64,000 bases of DNA from the NCBI RefSeq assembly GCF_019457475.1, contig NZ_CP080413.1, forward strand, positions 124,001 to 188,000. The letters run 5' to 3'. Position 1 is the first letter of the stretch, and each line of letters opens with the position of its first letter. A program made the translations under genes and the position numbers. This DNA is from Shewanella acanthi (GTDB lineage Bacteria; Pseudomonadota; Gammaproteobacteria; Enterobacterales; Shewanellaceae). Shown piece after piece: positions 43,798 to 56,720 of the stretch. The notes under the pieces were generated by a model. The model saw nothing but the letters and a program-made list of their open reading frames with translations, ran no database searches and was not told the DNA's origin.

Positions 43798-43823
43798 ATG
43801 GTGTGGGCTTAGGCCCACACCAT
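43798..43823 (+). other. Strong hairpin between rpsG and fusA
   Basis: Perfect 11-bp stem ATGGTGTGGGC / GCCCACACCAT with loop TTAG, 5 bp past the rpsG stop. There is no proper T run, so it may tune fusA-tuf expression or RNA stability rather than terminate. Confidence 0.6.
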
Positions 43824-43872
43824 TGTTGTTGATATTGCCAAGAGTTTTGTCTTGGTGGAGAGGGTATACATA

Positions 43873-45969
43873 GTGGCTCGTACAACCCCAATTGAGCGTT
43901 ATCGTAATATCGGTATTTGTGCTCATGTGGACGCAGGTAAAACTACCACGACAGAACGTGTTCTGTTTTATACCGGTTTGTCTCATAAAATCGGTGAGGT
44001 GCATGACGGCGCCGCGACCACAGACTGGATGGTACAAGAGCAAGAGCGTGGTATTACTATCACCTCGGCCGCTGTAACCACTTTCTGGCGTGGTATGGAT
44101 GCTCAATTCACTGAACACCGCATCAATATCATCGATACTCCTGGTCACGTTGACTTCACTATTGAAGTTGAACGTTCTTTACGTGTTCTGGATGGCGCAG
44201 TCGTGGTTTTCTGTGGTTCTTCAGGTGTTGAACCTCAATCAGAAACCGTGTGGCGTCAAGCTGACAAATACCGCGTTCCACGTTTAGTATTTGTCAACAA
44301 AATGGACCGTGCAGGCGCTGACTTCGAACGTGTAGTGAAGCAAATCAGAACTCGTCTTGGAGCAACTTGTGTGCCTATTCAATTGAATATTGGCGCAGAA
44401 GAAAACTTCACCGGCGTGATCGATTTAATCAAGATGAAGGCAATTAACTGGAACGAAAATGACCAGGGTATGACCTTCACTTATGAAGAGATCCCTGCAG
44501 AATTAGCCGACAAAGCGGCCGAAATGCATGAGTATCTGGTTGAAACTGCTGCCGAAGCCTCAGATGAACTGATGGACAAGTACCTTGAAGAAGGCACCCT
44601 GTCAGAAGAAGAGATAAAAAAGGCACTGCGTCAACGTACTATCAATAATGAAATCGTTTTAGCAACCTGTGGTTCTGCGTTTAAGAACAAAGGCGTGCAG
44701 GCGGTTTTAGATGCGGTTGTTGAATACTTACCTGCACCCGTTGATGTCCCCCCAATTAAGGGTATCGACGATGATGAGCAAGAAGTAGAACGCCCATCAG
44801 ATGACAATGCGCCATTTGCTGCATTGGCATTTAAGATTGCTACAGACCCGTTTGTGGGCACTCTGACCTTTATTCGCGTTTACTCCGGTGTACTCGAATC
44901 AGGTTCTGGCGTTTATAACTCTGTCAAACAGAAACGTGAACGCATCGGTCGTATCGTGCAGATGCACGCTAATGATCGTACAGAACTGAAAGAAGTTCGC
45001 GCTGGTGATATAGCCGCGGCTATTGGTCTTAAAGAGGTCACTACGGGTGACACACTCTGCGATTCAGATCACAAGGTGATCTTGGAACGTATGGAGTTCC
45101 CTGAGCCAGTAATTACCATTGCCGTTGAGCCTAAGTCGAAAGCCGACCAGGATAAAATGGGTATTGCGTTGCAAAAACTTGCCGCTGAAGACCCATCTTT
45201 CCGAGTTGAAACCGACGAAGAATCATCACAAACACTGATTTCTGGAATGGGTGAGTTACACTTAGATATCATCGTCGATCGTATGCGTCGCGAATTTGGT
45301 GTTGAGTGTAACGTAGGTAAGCCACAAGTGGCCTACCGTGAAACCATTCGCGGGTCAGTCGAGGCTGAAGGTAAGTTCGTACGTCAATCGGGTGGCCGTG
45401 GACAATTCGGTCATGTTTGGTTAAAACTAGAGCCTAATGAAGAGGGCGCTGGTTACGAATTTATCAATGAGATCGTAGGTGGTGTTGTTCCTCGTGAATT
45501 CATTCCTGCGGTTGATAAAGGTATCCAAGAACAGATGAAGAATGGCGTACTCGCTGGCTTCCCTGTGTTGGACGTGAAGGTCACTCTATTCGACGGTTCA
45601 TATCATGATGTGGACTCGAATGAAATGGCGTTCAAAATTGCGGGTTCTATGGGCTTCAAAAAGGGTGCGCTTGAAGCGAATCCTGTGTTGCTCGAGCCTT
45701 GCATGAAAGTAGAAGTAACTACACCTGAGAACTACATGGGCGATGTTGTTGGTGATTTAAACCGTCGCCGTGGTTTGATTGAAGGTATGGATGATGGCTT
45801 TGGTGGCATCAAGATAGTCCATGCTGTAGTACCTCTTTCTGAAATGTTTGGTTATGCAACTGATTTGCGCTCTGCAACTCAGGGACGTGCTTCTTACTCT
45901 ATGGAGTTCTTGAAGTACACCGATGCACCGCAAAACATTGCGAAAGCGATTATTGAATCTCGTAGCTAA
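43873..45969 (+). CDS. fusA: Elongation factor G
   Basis: Translocation GTPase of 698 residues. G1 [14 protein letters not shown]3 DTPGHVDF, G4 NKMD and the domain II-V order are intact. Start GTG at 43873 gives the usual [23 protein letters not shown] lies upstream. The second tuf follows after 68 bp. Confidence 0.98.
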   Translation: MARTTPIERYRNIGICAHVDAGKTTTTERVLFYTGLSHKIGEVHDGAATTDWMVQEQERGITITSAAVTTFWRGMDAQFTEHRINIIDTPGHVDFTIEVERSLRVLDGAVVVFCGSSGVEPQSETVWRQADKYRVPRLVFVNKMDRAGADFERVVKQIRTRLGATCVPIQLNIGAEENFTGVIDLIKMKAINWNENDQGMTFTYEEIPAELADKAAEMHEYLVETAAEASDELMDKYLEEGTLSEEEIKKALRQRTINNEIVLATCGSAFKNKGVQAVLDAVVEYLPAPVDVPPIKGIDDDEQEVERPSDDNAPFAALAFKIATDPFVGTLTFIRVYSGVLESGSGVYNSVKQKRERIGRIVQMHANDRTELKEVRAGDIAAAIGLKEVTTGDTLCDSDHKVILERMEFPEPVITIAVEPKSKADQDKMGIALQKLAAEDPSFRVETDEESSQTLISGMGELHLDIIVDRMRREFGVECNVGKPQVAYRETIRGSVEAEGKFVRQSGGRGQFGHVWLKLEPNEEGAGYEFINEIVGGVVPREFIPAVDKGIQEQMKNGVLAGFPVLDVKVTLFDGSYHDVDSNEMAFKIAGSMGFKKGALEANPVLLEPCMKVEVTTPENYMGDVVGDLNRRRGLIEGMDDGFGGIKIVHAVVPLSEMFGYATDLRSATQGRASYSMEFLKYTDAPQNIAKAIIESRS

Positions 45970-46037
45970 TCAGTTACGACAAAAATGTAATGAGGTCCTG
46001 TACATACAGGACTATTCTGAAAAGAAAGGAATATATC

Positions 46038-47222
46038 GTGGCAAAAGCTAAATTTGAACGTAGTAAGCCTCACGTAAACGTGGGCACCATCGGTCACGTT
46101 GACCATGGTAAAACCACTCTGACTGCAGCTATCTCTCACGTACTGGCTAAGACCTACGGTGGTGAAGCTAAAGACTTCTCTCAAATCGACAACGCTCCAG
46201 AAGAGCGTGAGCGTGGTATTACAATCAATACCTCTCACATCGAATACGATACACCAACTCGCCACTACGCACACGTAGACTGCCCAGGCCACGCTGACTA
46301 TGTTAAAAACATGATCACTGGTGCTGCACAGATGGACGGCGCGATCCTAGTAGTTGCTTCTACTGACGGTCCAATGCCACAAACTCGTGAGCACATCCTG
46401 CTGTCTCGCCAAGTAGGCGTACCATTCATCATCGTATTCATGAACAAATGTGACATGGTTGACGATGCTGAACTGTTAGAATTAGTAGAAATGGAAGTTC
46501 GTGAACTGTTATCAGAATACGACTTCCCAGGTGATGACTTACCAGTTATCCAAGGTTCTGCACTGAAAGCTCTTGAAGGCGAGCCAGAGTGGGAAGCTAA
46601 GATCATTGAATTAGCAGAAGCACTGGACACTTACATTCCAGAACCAGAGCGTGATATCGATAAGCCATTCCTGATGCCAATCGAAGACGTATTCTCAATC
46701 TCTGGCCGTGGTACAGTAGTAACTGGCCGTGTTGAGCGTGGTATTGTACGTGTTGGTGACGAAGTAGAAATCGTTGGTATCCGCGACACAACCAAGACTA
46801 CCTGTACTGGTGTTGAAATGTTCCGTAAGCTGCTTGACGAAGGTCGTGCAGGTGAGAACTGTGGTATCCTTTTACGTGGTACTAAACGTGATGACGTAGA
46901 ACGTGGTCAAGTACTGTCTAAGCCAGGTTCAATCAACCCACACACTACTTTTGAATCAGAAGTTTACGTTCTGTCAAAAGAAGAAGGTGGTCGTCACACG
47001 CCATTCTTCAAAGGCTACCGTCCACAGTTCTACTTCCGTACAACTGACGTGACAGGTACTATCGAACTGCCAGAAGGCGTTGAGATGGTAATGCCAGGCG
47101 ACAACATCAAGATGAAAGTCACTCTGATCTGCCCAATCGCGATGGACGAAGGTTTACGCTTCGCAATCCGTGAAGGTGGCCGTACAGTAGGTGCTGGTGT
47201 TGTAGCTAAGATCTTCGCTTAA
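46038..47222 (+). CDS. tufA: Elongation factor Tu, second copy
   Basis: 394 residues, same protein as the copy at 29255. GTG start at 46038 with AAAGGA upstream; an upstream in-frame ATG would add 16 residues and is rejected. The first ~40 bases use different codons from the other copy, then the two genes are almost base-identical through the stop and terminator. Named tufA by its str operon position. Confidence 0.97.
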   Translation: MAKAKFERSKPHVNVGTIGHVDHGKTTLTAAISHVLAKTYGGEAKDFSQIDNAPEERERGITINTSHIEYDTPTRHYAHVDCPGHADYVKNMITGAAQMDGAILVVASTDGPMPQTREHILLSRQVGVPFIIVFMNKCDMVDDAELLELVEMEVRELLSEYDFPGDDLPVIQGSALKALEGEPEWEAKIIELAEALDTYIPEPERDIDKPFLMPIEDVFSISGRGTVVTGRVERGIVRVGDEVEIVGIRDTTKTTCTGVEMFRKLLDEGRAGENCGILLRGTKRDDVERGQVLSKPGSINPHTTFESEVYVLSKEEGGRHTPFFKGYRPQFYFRTTDVTGTIELPEGVEMVMPGDNIKMKVTLICPIAMDEGLRFAIREGGRTVGAGVVAKIFA

Positions 47223-47244
47223 TCGCGAATTTAAAGTTACCCTG

Positions 47245-47271
47245 AAAAAGGAAGCTTCGGCTTCCTTTTTT
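47245..47271 (+). terminator. Terminator after tufA
   Basis: Same AAAAAGGAAGC-TTCG-GCTTCCTTTTT hairpin as after tufB. Confidence 0.93.
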
Positions 47272-47360
47272 ATTTGGGGCTGGTTTTTTGCAGAAATTTG
47301 TGTAGAATGCGCGCCATCAAATGTGATTTTGTCTTTTTGATGACAATTTACGCAGTGGGC

Positions 47361-47388
47361 TTGATCTCTCGATATAGATGAGTATAAT
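47361..47388 (+). promoter_or_regulatory. S10 operon promoter
   Basis: -35 TTGATC (47361-47366), 16-bp spacer, -10 TATAAT (47383-47388). It implies a leader of ~165 bases before rpsJ, close to the E. coli S10 leader length. A weaker -10 (TAGAAT) is at 47303. Confidence 0.75.
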
Positions 47389-47480
47389 TAGCCCCTCGTT
47401 AGCCAAGGCTAGCGAATTAAATGACGAGTCATTGAACTTGTCATTATCATAGCGGCTCCGATTGGGAGTCGAACGGTTAA

Positions 47481-47531
47481 ATCATCTCGCTCTGCTTTTC
47501 CAGTAAGGAAGAAGCTAGAGGGTGATTTTTT
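47481..47531 (+). promoter_or_regulatory. S10 leader attenuator (L4-responsive type)
   Basis: CTCTGCTTTTCC pairs with GGAAGAAGCTAGAG (short internal irregularity), followed by GATTTTTT. Form and position match the HE hairpin and U run where L4 stimulates termination in E. coli; L4 control here is inferred. Confidence 0.65.
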
Positions 47532-47546
47532 ATGTGTCCATTTTAG

Positions 47547-47870
<324 letters not shown>

Positions 47871-47897
47871 TTGAGATCCTTAGAAGAGGTTTGAGAG

Positions 47898-48536
47898 ATG
47901 GCTATCGGTCTTATTGGTCGTAAAGTTGGTATGACTCGCATCTTCACTGAAGATGGTGTTTCTATACCTGTTACAGTAATTGAAGTTGCTGGCAACCGTG
48001 TTACTCAAGTGAAAACTTTAGAAACTGACGGCTACCGTGCACTTCAAGTTACTACTGGTACCAAAAAAGCCAATCGCATCACTAAACCAGAAGCAGGTCA
48101 CTTTGCTAAGAGCGGCGTAGAAGCCGGTCGTGGACTGTGGGAATTGCGTCTGGCTGACGGTGAAGGCGAAGGCATTGAAGTTGGTGCTGAGCTAAATGTT
48201 GGTATCTTCGCTGATGTAGCGAAAGTTGATGTTACTGGTCAATCTAAAGGTAAAGGCTTCCAAGGCGGCGTTAAGCGTTGGAACTTCCGTACTCAAGACA
48301 TGACTCACGGTAACTCTTTGTCGCACCGTTCGAACGGTTCTATCGGTCAGAACCAAACGCCTGGTCGCGTATTTAAAGGCAAGAAAATGTCAGGCCACAT
48401 GGGTGCCGAGCGTGTTACTACTCAAAATCTAGACGTTGTACGTGTGGATGTTGAACGTAACCTGCTACTGGTTAAAGGTGCTGTTCCGGGCGCAACTAAT
48501 GGCGACCTGATCATCAAGCCTGCAGTTAAAGCTTAA
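47898..48536 (+). CDS. rplC: 50S ribosomal protein L3
   Basis: 212 residues; early assembly protein near the peptidyl-transferase centre. Signature [13 protein letters not shown] and the RTTQ loop around [12 protein letters not shown] are visible; the Gln there is a site of PrmB methylation in E. coli. Confidence 0.98.
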   Translation: MAIGLIGRKVGMTRIFTEDGVSIPVTVIEVAGNRVTQVKTLETDGYRALQVTTGTKKANRITKPEAGHFAKSGVEAGRGLWELRLADGEGEGIEVGAELNVGIFADVAKVDVTGQSKGKGFQGGVKRWNFRTQDMTHGNSLSHRSNGSIGQNQTPGRVFKGKKMSGHMGAERVTTQNLDVVRVDVERNLLLVKGAVPGATNGDLIIKPAVKA

Positions 48537-48553
48537 GGTCTGAGGAGATAGTA

Positions 48554-49159
48554 ATGGAATTGGTATTGAAAGACGCGCAAAGCGCTCTTGAAGTTTCCGA
48601 AACTACCTTCGGCCGTGACTTTAACGAGGCACTGGTTCATCAGGTAGTTGTAGCATACGCTGCAAACGCGCGTCAGGGCACTCGTGCTCAAAAGACTCGT
48701 GCGGAAGTAAATGGCTCTGGCAAAAAGCCATGGCGCCAAAAAGGCACTGGCCGCGCTCGTGCGGGTGGTGTGAAGGGCCCAATCTGGCGTGGTGGTGGCG
48801 TAACATTCGCTGCTAAAACCCAAGATCACAGCCAAAAAGTTAACAAAAAGATGTACCGCGGCGCGCTGAAAAGCATTCTGTCTGAGCTGGTACGTCAAGA
48901 CCGTCTGGTTGTTGTTGAATCATTCAGCGTTGAAGCTCCTAAAACTAAAGAGCTGAAAGCTAAATTGAAAGCAATGAACTTAGAAGACGTGTTAATTGTG
49001 ACTTCTGAAGTTGACGAGAATTTATTCTTAGCAGCTCGCAACCTGTACAAGGTTGACGTTCGTGACGTTGCAGGTCTAGACCCAGTAAGTCTGATCGCGT
49101 TCAACACAGTGCTTGTGACTGCTGATGCAGTTAAGCAAATCGAGGAGATGCTAGCATGA
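48554..49159 (+). CDS. rplD: 50S ribosomal protein L4
   Basis: 201 residues; lines the exit tunnel with its loop ([15 protein letters not shown]) and regulates the S10 operon in E. coli. GAGGAGA before the ATG. Its stop overlaps the first codons of rplW. Confidence 0.98.
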   Translation: MELVLKDAQSALEVSETTFGRDFNEALVHQVVVAYAANARQGTRAQKTRAEVNGSGKKPWRQKGTGRARAGGVKGPIWRGGGVTFAAKTQDHSQKVNKKMYRGALKSILSELVRQDRLVVVESFSVEAPKTKELKAKLKAMNLEDVLIVTSEVDENLFLAARNLYKVDVRDVAGLDPVSLIAFNTVLVTADAVKQIEEMLA

Positions 49160-49461
49160 TGATCCGCGAAGAACGTTTGCTAAAAGTTATTCTTGCACCT
49201 CACATCTCTGAAAAGAGCACTGTGAATGCTGAGAAGCACAACACTGTTGTTTTCCGCGTAGCAATCGATGCAACTAAAGCTGAAATTAAAGCTGCTGTTG
49301 CAAAGCTATTTGAAGTTGAAGTCGAATCAGTTCGCACTTTAGTGAGCAAGGGCAAAACTAAACGTACTGGTGGCCGTGCTGGTCGTCGTAGCGATTGGAA
49401 AAAAGCCTACGTGACTTTAGCTGCTGGTGCTGACATCGATTTCGTCGGCGGCGCTGAGTAA
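49159..49461 (+). CDS. rplW: 50S ribosomal protein L23
   Basis: 100 residues; exit-tunnel docking site for trigger factor and SRP. Two adjacent ATGs exist; 49159 gives [10 protein letters not shown] as in relatives, 49156 would add one Met and overlap rplD by ATGA. GAGGAG lies at 49143. Confidence 0.96.
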   Translation: MIREERLLKVILAPHISEKSTVNAEKHNTVVFRVAIDATKAEIKAAVAKLFEVEVESVRTLVSKGKTKRTGGRAGRRSDWKKAYVTLAAGADIDFVGGAE

Positions 49462-49477
49462 GCAAAGGAGAATTATC

Positions 49478-50595
<1,118 letters not shown>

Positions 50596-50610
50596 TACGG
50601 GAGGAATAAG

Positions 50611-50943
50611 ATGGAAGTTTTAGCTAAACATCGTTTTGCCCGTACGTCTGCGCAGAAGGCTCGTCTTGTTGCTGATCAGATTCGTGGTTTGCCTGTTGCT
50701 AAGGCCCTCGAAATTTTGACTTTCAGCCCAAAGAAAGCCGCCGTACTGGTTAAAAAAGTACTTGACTCAGCTATCGCAAACGCCGAACACAACGAAGGCG
50801 CTGACATTGATGAGCTAAAAGTAGGCGCCGTCTTCGTTGACGAGGGTCCAACTATGAAGCGTATCATGCCACGTGCTAAAGGCCGCGCTGATCGTATCAT
50901 GAAGCGTACCAGCCACATTACTGTGGTTGTATCAGATCGCTAG
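50611..50943 (+). CDS. rplV: 50S ribosomal protein L22
   Basis: 110 residues; its hairpin, around [15 protein letters not shown], reaches the exit tunnel constriction. GGGAGGA precedes the ATG. Confidence 0.98.
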   Translation: MEVLAKHRFARTSAQKARLVADQIRGLPVAKALEILTFSPKKAAVLVKKVLDSAIANAEHNEGADIDELKVGAVFVDEGPTMKRIMPRAKGRADRIMKRTSHITVVVSDR

Positions 50944-50952
50944 GAGAGAGCA

Positions 50953-51645
50953 ATGGGACAGAAAGTACATCCTAATGGTATCCGTCTGGGTATCACCAAG
51001 CCTTGGATCTCTACCTGGTACGCAGATAAGTCAGATTATGCAAATAACCTGAACAGCGACTGGGAAGTGCGTAAGTATCTTGCAGACAAACTGCAAGCTG
51101 CGTCAGTATCTAAGATCGTTATCGAACGCCCAGCGAAAAGCATCCGCGTTACTATTCACACTGCCCGTCCAGGTGTTGTGATCGGTAAGAAAGGTGAAGA
51201 CGTTGAAGTATTGCGTGCTGCAGTTTCAAAACTTGCTGGCACTCCTGCTCAAATTAACATCGCTGAGATCCGTAAACCTGAGCTAGATGCCAAGTTAGTT
51301 GCTGACTCTATTGCACAGCAATTAGAGCGTCGTGTTATGTTCCGTCGCGCTATGAAGCGTGCAGTACAAAACGCAATGCGTATTGGTGCTCAAGGTATCA
51401 AAGTTGAAGTTAGTGGCCGTTTAGGCGGTGCTGAGATTGCGCGCTCTGAGTGGTACCGTGAAGGTCGTGTACCTTTGCACACACTGCGTGCTGATATCGA
51501 CTATTCAACCTCTGAAAGTCACACTCAATACGGTGTGATTGGTGTTAAAGTTTGGATCTTCAAAGGTGAAGTTCTGGACGGAATGCTGCCACAGATTGAA
51601 GAGCCGAAACAGCAGCAACCTAAGCGCAAGCCTCGTGGTAAATAG
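50953..51645 (+). CDS. rpsC: 30S ribosomal protein S3
   Basis: 230 residues; KH-domain protein at the mRNA entry. The GxxG-like region [10 protein letters not shown] and the [18 protein letters not shown] segment are visible. AGGAGAG before ATG; 9 bp after rplV. Confidence 0.98.
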   Translation: MGQKVHPNGIRLGITKPWISTWYADKSDYANNLNSDWEVRKYLADKLQAASVSKIVIERPAKSIRVTIHTARPGVVIGKKGEDVEVLRAAVSKLAGTPAQINIAEIRKPELDAKLVADSIAQQLERRVMFRRAMKRAVQNAMRIGAQGIKVEVSGRLGGAEIARSEWYREGRVPLHTLRADIDYSTSESHTQYGVIGVKVWIFKGEVLDGMLPQIEEPKQQQPKRKPRGK

Positions 51646-51656
51646 GAGAGCCGGCA

Positions 51657-52067
51657 ATGCTGCAACCTAAACGTATGAAGTTTCGCAAGATGTTCAAAGG
51701 CCGCAACCGTGGTCTAGCGAACGGTACCGAAGTTAGCTTTGGTACTTTTGGTCTGAAAGCAGTCGGCCGTGGTCGTTTAACTGCTCGTCAGATCGAATCT
51801 GCACGTCGTGCCATGACACGTCACATTAAGCGTCAGGGACAAATTTGGATTCGAGTTTTCCCGGACAAACCAATTACCTCTAAGCCTCTTGAAGTGCGTA
51901 TGGGTAAAGGTAAAGGTAACGTTGAATACTGGGTATGTCAGATTCAACCTGGTAAGGTTCTTTATGAGATGAATGGTGTTTCTGAAGCAATCGCTCGCGA
52001 AGCGTTTACTTTAGCTGCTGCCAAGCTTCCAATTAAGACTACCTTCGTAACTAAGACGGTGATGTAA
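51657..52067 (+). CDS. rplP: 50S ribosomal protein L16
   Basis: 136 residues; positions tRNA near the A and P sites. Starts [31 protein letters not shown] signature intact. Stop overlaps the rpmC start by 1 bp (TAATG). Confidence 0.98.
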   Translation: MLQPKRMKFRKMFKGRNRGLANGTEVSFGTFGLKAVGRGRLTARQIESARRAMTRHIKRQGQIWIRVFPDKPITSKPLEVRMGKGKGNVEYWVCQIQPGKVLYEMNGVSEAIAREAFTLAAAKLPIKTTFVTKTVM

Positions 52068-52258
52068 TGAAAGCGAGCGAACTAAGAGAAAAGAGCGTTG
52101 AAGAACTGAACGCTGAACTACTTGGTCTGCTGCGTGAGCAGTTCAACCTGCGTATGCAACACGCCACTGGTCAGTTGACTCAGACTCATCAACTGAAATT
52201 AGTGCGCCGTAACATTGCGCGCGTTAAGACCATTATTACTTCTAAGGCGGGTGCATAA
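52067..52258 (+). CDS. rpmC: 50S ribosomal protein L29
   Basis: 63 residues, two-helix protein near the exit tunnel ([15 protein letters not shown], then [15 protein letters not shown]). Coupled by TAATG overlaps to rplP and rpsQ. Confidence 0.97.
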   Translation: MKASELREKSVEELNAELLGLLREQFNLRMQHATGQLTQTHQLKLVRRNIARVKTIITSKAGA

Positions 52259-52506
52259 TGTCTGATAAAATCCGTACTTTGCAAGGTCGTGTAACTAGCA
52301 ACAAAATGGATAAAACCATCACTGTAGCTATCGAACGCCAAGTGAAACACCCAATCTATGGGAAGTACATTAAGCGTACGACTAAGATCCATGCACACGA
52401 TGAAGCTAATCAGTGCAACGAAGGCGATGTAGTAGCGATTCGCGAATGTCGTCCTCTGTCTAAGACAAAATCTTGGACTCTGGTTGAAGTAGTATCAAAG
52501 GCCTAA
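52258..52506 (+). CDS. rpsQ: 30S ribosomal protein S17
   Basis: 82 residues; 30S body OB-fold protein. Starts [20 protein letters not shown]; signature [18 protein letters not shown] intact. Last gene of the S10 operon, as a terminator follows. Confidence 0.98.
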   Translation: MSDKIRTLQGRVTSNKMDKTITVAIERQVKHPIYGKYIKRTTKIHAHDEANQCNEGDVVAIRECRPLSKTKSWTLVEVVSKA

Positions 52507-52525
52507 TTTTATTAGGTATTTAGGT

Positions 52526-52558
52526 AAACGGCTCCAGGAACTGGGGCCGTTTGTTTTT
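52526..52558 (+). terminator. Terminator at the end of the S10 operon
   Basis: AAACGGCTCC / GGGGCCGTTT (one G-U pair) with a 7-base loop, followed by GTTTTTT. Confidence 0.88.
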
Positions 52559-52564
52559 TAATAC

Positions 52565-52593
52565 TATACATTCCACTTTTATGGTGTTATATT
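52565..52593 (+). promoter_or_regulatory. spc operon promoter
   Basis: -35 TATACA (52565-52570), 17-bp spacer, -10 TATATT (52588-52593), followed by TGCGCGCC, which resembles the start region of the E. coli spc promoter. Confidence 0.6.
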
Positions 52594-52685
52594 TGCGCGC
52601 CATTTTTGACTAAATTGAAAGCAAAAATGGACGTATATAGTCCCAATAGTGGGAATTGTGTAGTAACGATAGCGGAGCACTTAAA

Positions 52686-53054
52686 ATGATCCAAATGCAA
52701 TCGACTCTAGACGTCGCATGTAACAGCGGCGCACGCAGAGTTCAGTGTATTAAGGTCTTGGGTGGCTCTCATCGTCGTTATGCCGGTATCGGCGACATCA
52801 TCAAGGTTTCTGTTAAAGAAGCGATTCCTCGCGCTAAAGCGAAGAAAGGTGATGTGTATAACGCGGTGGTAGTCCGTACTAAGAAAGGCGTACGTCGTCC
52901 AGACGGTTCTGTCATTCGCTTCGATCGGAATGCAGCTGTTCTTCTGAACAACAACCTGCAGCCGATTGGCACTCGTATCTTTGGACCAGTGACACGTGAA
53001 TTGCGCTCTGAGCAGTTCATGAAGATTGTCTCGCTGGCACCAGAAGTACTGTAA
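52686..53054 (+). CDS. rplN: 50S ribosomal protein L14
   Basis: 122 residues; subunit-interface protein. ATG at 52686 ([19 protein letters not shown]) with CGGAG upstream; an earlier in-frame start is in the leader. First gene of the spc operon. Confidence 0.98.
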   Translation: MIQMQSTLDVACNSGARRVQCIKVLGGSHRRYAGIGDIIKVSVKEAIPRAKAKKGDVYNAVVVRTKKGVRRPDGSVIRFDRNAAVLLNNNLQPIGTRIFGPVTRELRSEQFMKIVSLAPEVL

Positions 53055-53065
53055 GGAGCTTCAAA

Positions 53066-53380
53066 ATGGCAGCTAAAATCCGTCGTCTAGACGAAGTAAT
53101 CGTATTAGCAGGTAAAGACAAGGGTAAACGTGCAAAAGTTTCTCAAGTCCTACCTACTGGTAAATTAATTGTTGAAGGCATCAATCTTGTCAAGAAACAC
53201 CAAAAGCCAAACCCACAACTGGGCGTAGCAGGTGGTATTGTTGAGAAAGAAGCACCGATTCAAGCATCAAATGTTGCGATCTTTAACCCTGTCACTGGCA
53301 AGGCGGATCGTGTTGGTTTCCGATTTGAAGACGGCAAAAAAGTTCGTTTCTTTAAATCGAACAGTGAACTCGTTAAGTAA
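53066..53380 (+). CDS. rplX: 50S ribosomal protein L24
   Basis: 104 residues; KOW-type protein ([20 protein letters not shown]) that initiates 50S assembly. AAGGAGC upstream. The leader region here is the S8 repression area in E. coli. Confidence 0.98.
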   Translation: MAAKIRRLDEVIVLAGKDKGKRAKVSQVLPTGKLIVEGINLVKKHQKPNPQLGVAGGIVEKEAPIQASNVAIFNPVTGKADRVGFRFEDGKKVRFFKSNSELVK

Positions 53381-53392
53381 CTGGAGTAAACG

Positions 53393-53932
53393 ATGGCGAA
53401 ACTGCATGATAAATATCAAGAGACTGTTGTCGCTGAACTGACTAAAAAGTTCGGTTATACCAGTGTCATGCAAGTCCCTCGGATTGAGAAAATCACCCTG
53501 AACATGGGTGTTGGCGAAGCCGTTGCAGACAAGAAAGTTATGGAACATGCTGTTCGTGACATGACTGCAATCGCTGGTCAAAAACCAGTAGTGACTGTTG
53601 CTCGTAAATCAGTTGCTGGTTTTAAAATCCGTGAAGGCTACCCTATTGGCTGTAAAGTGACCCTGCGCGGTGAGCGTATGTGGGAATTCTTAGAGCGTTT
53701 AGTCGATATCGCAATCCCACGTATTCGTGACTTCCGTGGTCTGAGCGCTAAAGCGTTTGACGGCCGTGGTAACTACGCAATGGGCGTGCGTGAGCAGATC
53801 ATCTTCCCAGAAATCGATTACGATAAAATCGATAAGATTCGCGGTATGGATATTGTTATCACTACCTCTGCGAAAAATGACGAAGAAGGTCGTGCTTTGT
53901 TAGACGCTTTTAACTTCCCATTCAAGAAATAA
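53393..53932 (+). CDS. rplE: 50S ribosomal protein L5
   Basis: 179 residues; binds 5S rRNA and contacts S13. Signature [18 protein letters not shown] intact; CTGGAG before ATG. Confidence 0.98.
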   Translation: MAKLHDKYQETVVAELTKKFGYTSVMQVPRIEKITLNMGVGEAVADKKVMEHAVRDMTAIAGQKPVVTVARKSVAGFKIREGYPIGCKVTLRGERMWEFLERLVDIAIPRIRDFRGLSAKAFDGRGNYAMGVREQIIFPEIDYDKIDKIRGMDIVITTSAKNDEEGRALLDAFNFPFKK

Positions 53933-53942
53933 GGGTAGCGTA

Positions 53943-54248
53943 ATGGCAAAAACATCAATGAAAGCACGTGAAGCAAAGCGTGCACAGCTCGTAGCTAAGT
54001 TCGCTGAAAAGCGCGCTGCTCTGAAAGCGATTATTGCAAGTCCAGCAACTTCTGATGAAGACCGTTGGGATGCAGTATTAAAGCTGCAAGCTCTACCACG
54101 TGATTCCAGCGCATCGCGTCAACGCAATCGTTGTAATCAAACTGGTCGCCCACATGGTTTCCTGCGTAAGTTCGGTTTAAGCCGTATCAAGTTACGTGAA
54201 GCAACCATGCGTGGTGAAGTTCCTGGCCTGCGTAAGGCTAGCTGGTAA
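53943..54248 (+). CDS. rpsN: 30S ribosomal protein S14 (zinc-free type)
   Basis: 101 residues, the long form without zinc-binding cysteines (only one Cys, in [15 protein letters not shown]). Start [16 protein letters not shown]. Confidence 0.98.
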   Translation: MAKTSMKAREAKRAQLVAKFAEKRAALKAIIASPATSDEDRWDAVLKLQALPRDSSASRQRNRCNQTGRPHGFLRKFGLSRIKLREATMRGEVPGLRKASW

Positions 54249-54272
54249 GCACTTGTCACGGAGTAAGCTAAT

Positions 54273-54665
54273 ATGAGCATGCAAGATCCTATTGCGGATA
54301 TGTTAACCCGTATTCGTAACGGCCAAGCTGCTAACAAAGTATCTGTGAAGATGCCTTCTGCTAAGCTGAAAGTCGCTATCGCGAAACTGCTTAAAGAAGA
54401 AGGTTACATCGCTGATTACGCCGTAGCAGATGAAGCCAAGCCTGAACTGGAAATCACTTTAAAGTATTTCCAAGGCCAACCAGTCGTTGAGACTATCCAG
54501 CGCGTAAGCCGTCCTGGTCTTCGTATTTACAAAGGTAAAAACGAGCTACCAAAAGTGATGGGCGGTCTGGGTGTCGCAATTGTGTCCACTTCTAAAGGCT
54601 TGATGACTGATCGTGCCGCCCGCCTTGCAGGCATGGGTGGCGAGGTTATCTGCTACGTAGCATAA
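54273..54665 (+). CDS. rpsH: 30S ribosomal protein S8
   Basis: 130 residues; central 16S assembly protein and spc operon repressor in E. coli. Starts [31 protein letters not shown] signature intact. Confidence 0.98.
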
Positions 54666-54675
54666 GGAGCTAGGA

Positions 54676-55209
54676 ATGTCTCGTGTAGCAAAAGCACCAG
54701 TATCTATTCCAGCTGGCGTAGAGGTGACCTTAAACGAACAGACTCTTACCGTCAAAGGCGGTAAAGGTAGTCTGACTCGAGTGATCAACAATGCGGTCAA
54801 TGTTGTTATCGAAGATGGCGTGATTAAATTCCTACCTGTTGAAGGCGTTCTTAACGCTTGGGCACAGGCTGGTACCGCACGTGCATTAGTAAACAACATG
54901 GTTGTTGGTGTATCTCAAGGTTTTGAGCGTAAGTTAAAGTTAGTCGGCGTTGGTTACCGTGCGAAAGTATCTGGTAGCGATATTGACCTGACTTTAGGTT
55001 TCTCTCATCCGTTAGTACACAAACTGCCCGCAGGCGTTACTGCAGAGTGTCCTAGCCAAACTGACATCGTCCTACGTGGCGTTGATAAACAGTTAATTGG
55101 CCAAGTCGCTGCTGAGATTCGCGGCTACCGTCCACCAGAGCCATATAAAGGTAAGGGTGTTCGCTATGACGACGAAGAAGTACGCCGTAAAGAGGCTAAG
55201 AAGAAGTAG
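54676..55209 (+). CDS. rplF: 50S ribosomal protein L6
   Basis: 177 residues; near the factor-binding site. Starts [18 protein letters not shown]-terminal [14 protein letters not shown] signature intact. AAGGAGC upstream. Confidence 0.98.
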   Translation: MSRVAKAPVSIPAGVEVTLNEQTLTVKGGKGSLTRVINNAVNVVIEDGVIKFLPVEGVLNAWAQAGTARALVNNMVVGVSQGFERKLKLVGVGYRAKVSGSDIDLTLGFSHPLVHKLPAGVTAECPSQTDIVLRGVDKQLIGQVAAEIRGYRPPEPYKGKGVRYDDEEVRRKEAKKK

Positions 55210-55219
55210 GTAACGCGAT

Positions 55220-55570
55220 ATGGATAAGAAAACATCTCGCTTACGTCGCGCTATTCGCGCTCGTAAGAAGATCCAAGAGCTGGGCGTGAACCGTCTGGTT
55301 GTACATCGTACACCGCGTCACATTTATGCTCAGGTGATCAATCCTGAAGCTCAGGTGGTGGCAGCTGCTTCAACCGTGGAAAAAGCGGTTAAAGAGCAAC
55401 TGAAGAGTACCGGTAACGTAGACGCGGCTAAAGCAGTAGGTAAACTAGTTGCTGAGCGTGCGATCGAGAAGGGCGTAGCTGCGGTTGCGTTCGATCGTTC
55501 TGGTTTCAAGTATCACGGTCGTGTAGCTGCTCTAGCAGATGCTGCTCGTGAAGCTGGCCTCCAGTTCTAA
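55220..55570 (+). CDS. rplR: 50S ribosomal protein L18
   Basis: 116 residues; 5S rRNA-binding protein. [17 protein letters not shown] basic N-terminus and [20 protein letters not shown] signature. Confidence 0.98.
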   Translation: MDKKTSRLRRAIRARKKIQELGVNRLVVHRTPRHIYAQVINPEAQVVAAASTVEKAVKEQLKSTGNVDAAKAVGKLVAERAIEKGVAAVAFDRSGFKYHGRVAALADAAREAGLQF

Positions 55571-55582
55571 GGGGTTATAAAA

Positions 55583-56086
55583 ATGGCTAAATTAGAAGCT
55601 CAGCAAAAAGACGATCTGCAAGAGAAATTAATTGCAGTTAATCGTGTTTCTAAAGTAGTTAAGGGCGGTCGTATCTTTAGCTTCACTGCACTGACAGTAG
55701 TGGGTGATGGTAACGGTAAGGTCGGCTATGGCTATGGTAAAGCGCGCGAAGTTCCAGCAGCAATTCAAAAAGCTATGGAAAAAGCCCGTCGTAACATGGT
55801 GACCGTTGAGTTGAATGCAGGCACTCTGCATCACCCAGTTAAAGGTCGTCATACTGGTTCACGTGTTTACATGCAACCAGCATCACAGGGTACCGGTATT
55901 ATCGCCGGTGGCGCAATGCGTGCCGTATTGGAAGTAGCAGGCGTACATAACGTTCTGTCAAAAGCATACGGTTCTACTAACCCGATCAACATCGTTCGCG
56001 CGACTGTAGATGCTCTGGTGCACATGAAGTCACCTTCGCAAATCGCAGCTAAGCGTGGCCTGAATGTTGACGAAATTCGGGGGTAA
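55583..56086 (+). CDS. rpsE: 30S ribosomal protein S5
   Basis: 167 residues; fidelity and mRNA-entry protein. Signature [20 protein letters not shown] intact, including the residues where spectinomycin changes occur. Starts 12 bp after rplR. Confidence 0.98.
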   Translation: MAKLEAQQKDDLQEKLIAVNRVSKVVKGGRIFSFTALTVVGDGNGKVGYGYGKAREVPAAIQKAMEKARRNMVTVELNAGTLHHPVKGRHTGSRVYMQPASQGTGIIAGGAMRAVLEVAGVHNVLSKAYGSTNPINIVRATVDALVHMKSPSQIAAKRGLNVDEIRG

Positions 56087-56092
56087 TGCACC

Positions 56093-56275
56093 ATGGCAAC
56101 TAAAACTGTAAAAGTTACTCAGACTAAATCTGCAATCGGTCGTTTACCAAAACACCGTGCAACCTTAACTGGTCTTGGTCTGCGTCGCATTGGTCACACT
56201 GTTGAATTAGAAGATACTCCTTCTGTTCGCGGTATGATCAACAAGGTCTACTACATGGTTAAGGTGGAGGATTAA
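56093..56275 (+). CDS. rpmD: 50S ribosomal protein L30
   Basis: 60 residues, the short bacterial form ([23 protein letters not shown] in two parts). ATG at 56093 just after the rpsE stop. Confidence 0.97.
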   Translation: MATKTVKVTQTKSAIGRLPKHRATLTGLGLRRIGHTVELEDTPSVRGMINKVYYMVKVED

Positions 56276-56278
56276 TAG

Positions 56279-56713
56279 ATGCGTTTAAATACTCTATCTC
56301 CAGCTGCAGGCTCTAAGCATGCACCAAAGCGCGTAGGCCGTGGTATGGGTTCAGGCTTAGGTAAAACTGCTGGTCGTGGTCACAAAGGCCAAAAATCTCG
56401 TAGCGGTGGCGGTGTACGCCCTGGCTTCGAGGGTGGTCAAATGCCACTTAAGATCCGTTTACCTAAATTTGGTTTTACCTCGCGTCGCGCTATGGTAACA
56501 GCTGAAGTTCGTGTACTCGAACTGGCTAAAGTTAACGGTGATGTTATCGACTTAAACGCTCTGAAAGATGCGAACGTGATTACTCGCAATATCCAGTTTG
56601 CGAAAATCGTTCTTTCAGGTACCATTGAGCGCCCAGTGACCGTAAAAGGTCTGAAGGTAACCAAAGGTGCACGTGCAGCGATTGAAGCTGCCGGCGGTAA
56701 GATCGAGGAATAA
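56279..56713 (+). CDS. rplO: 50S ribosomal protein L15
   Basis: 144 residues; late 50S assembly. Glycine-rich N-terminus ([19 protein letters not shown]) and a C-terminal L18e-like domain. GGAGG before ATG. Confidence 0.98.
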   Translation: MRLNTLSPAAGSKHAPKRVGRGMGSGLGKTAGRGHKGQKSRSGGGVRPGFEGGQMPLKIRLPKFGFTSRRAMVTAEVRVLELAKVNGDVIDLNALKDANVITRNIQFAKIVLSGTIERPVTVKGLKVTKGARAAIEAAGGKIEE

Positions 56714-56720
56714 TACGTCG

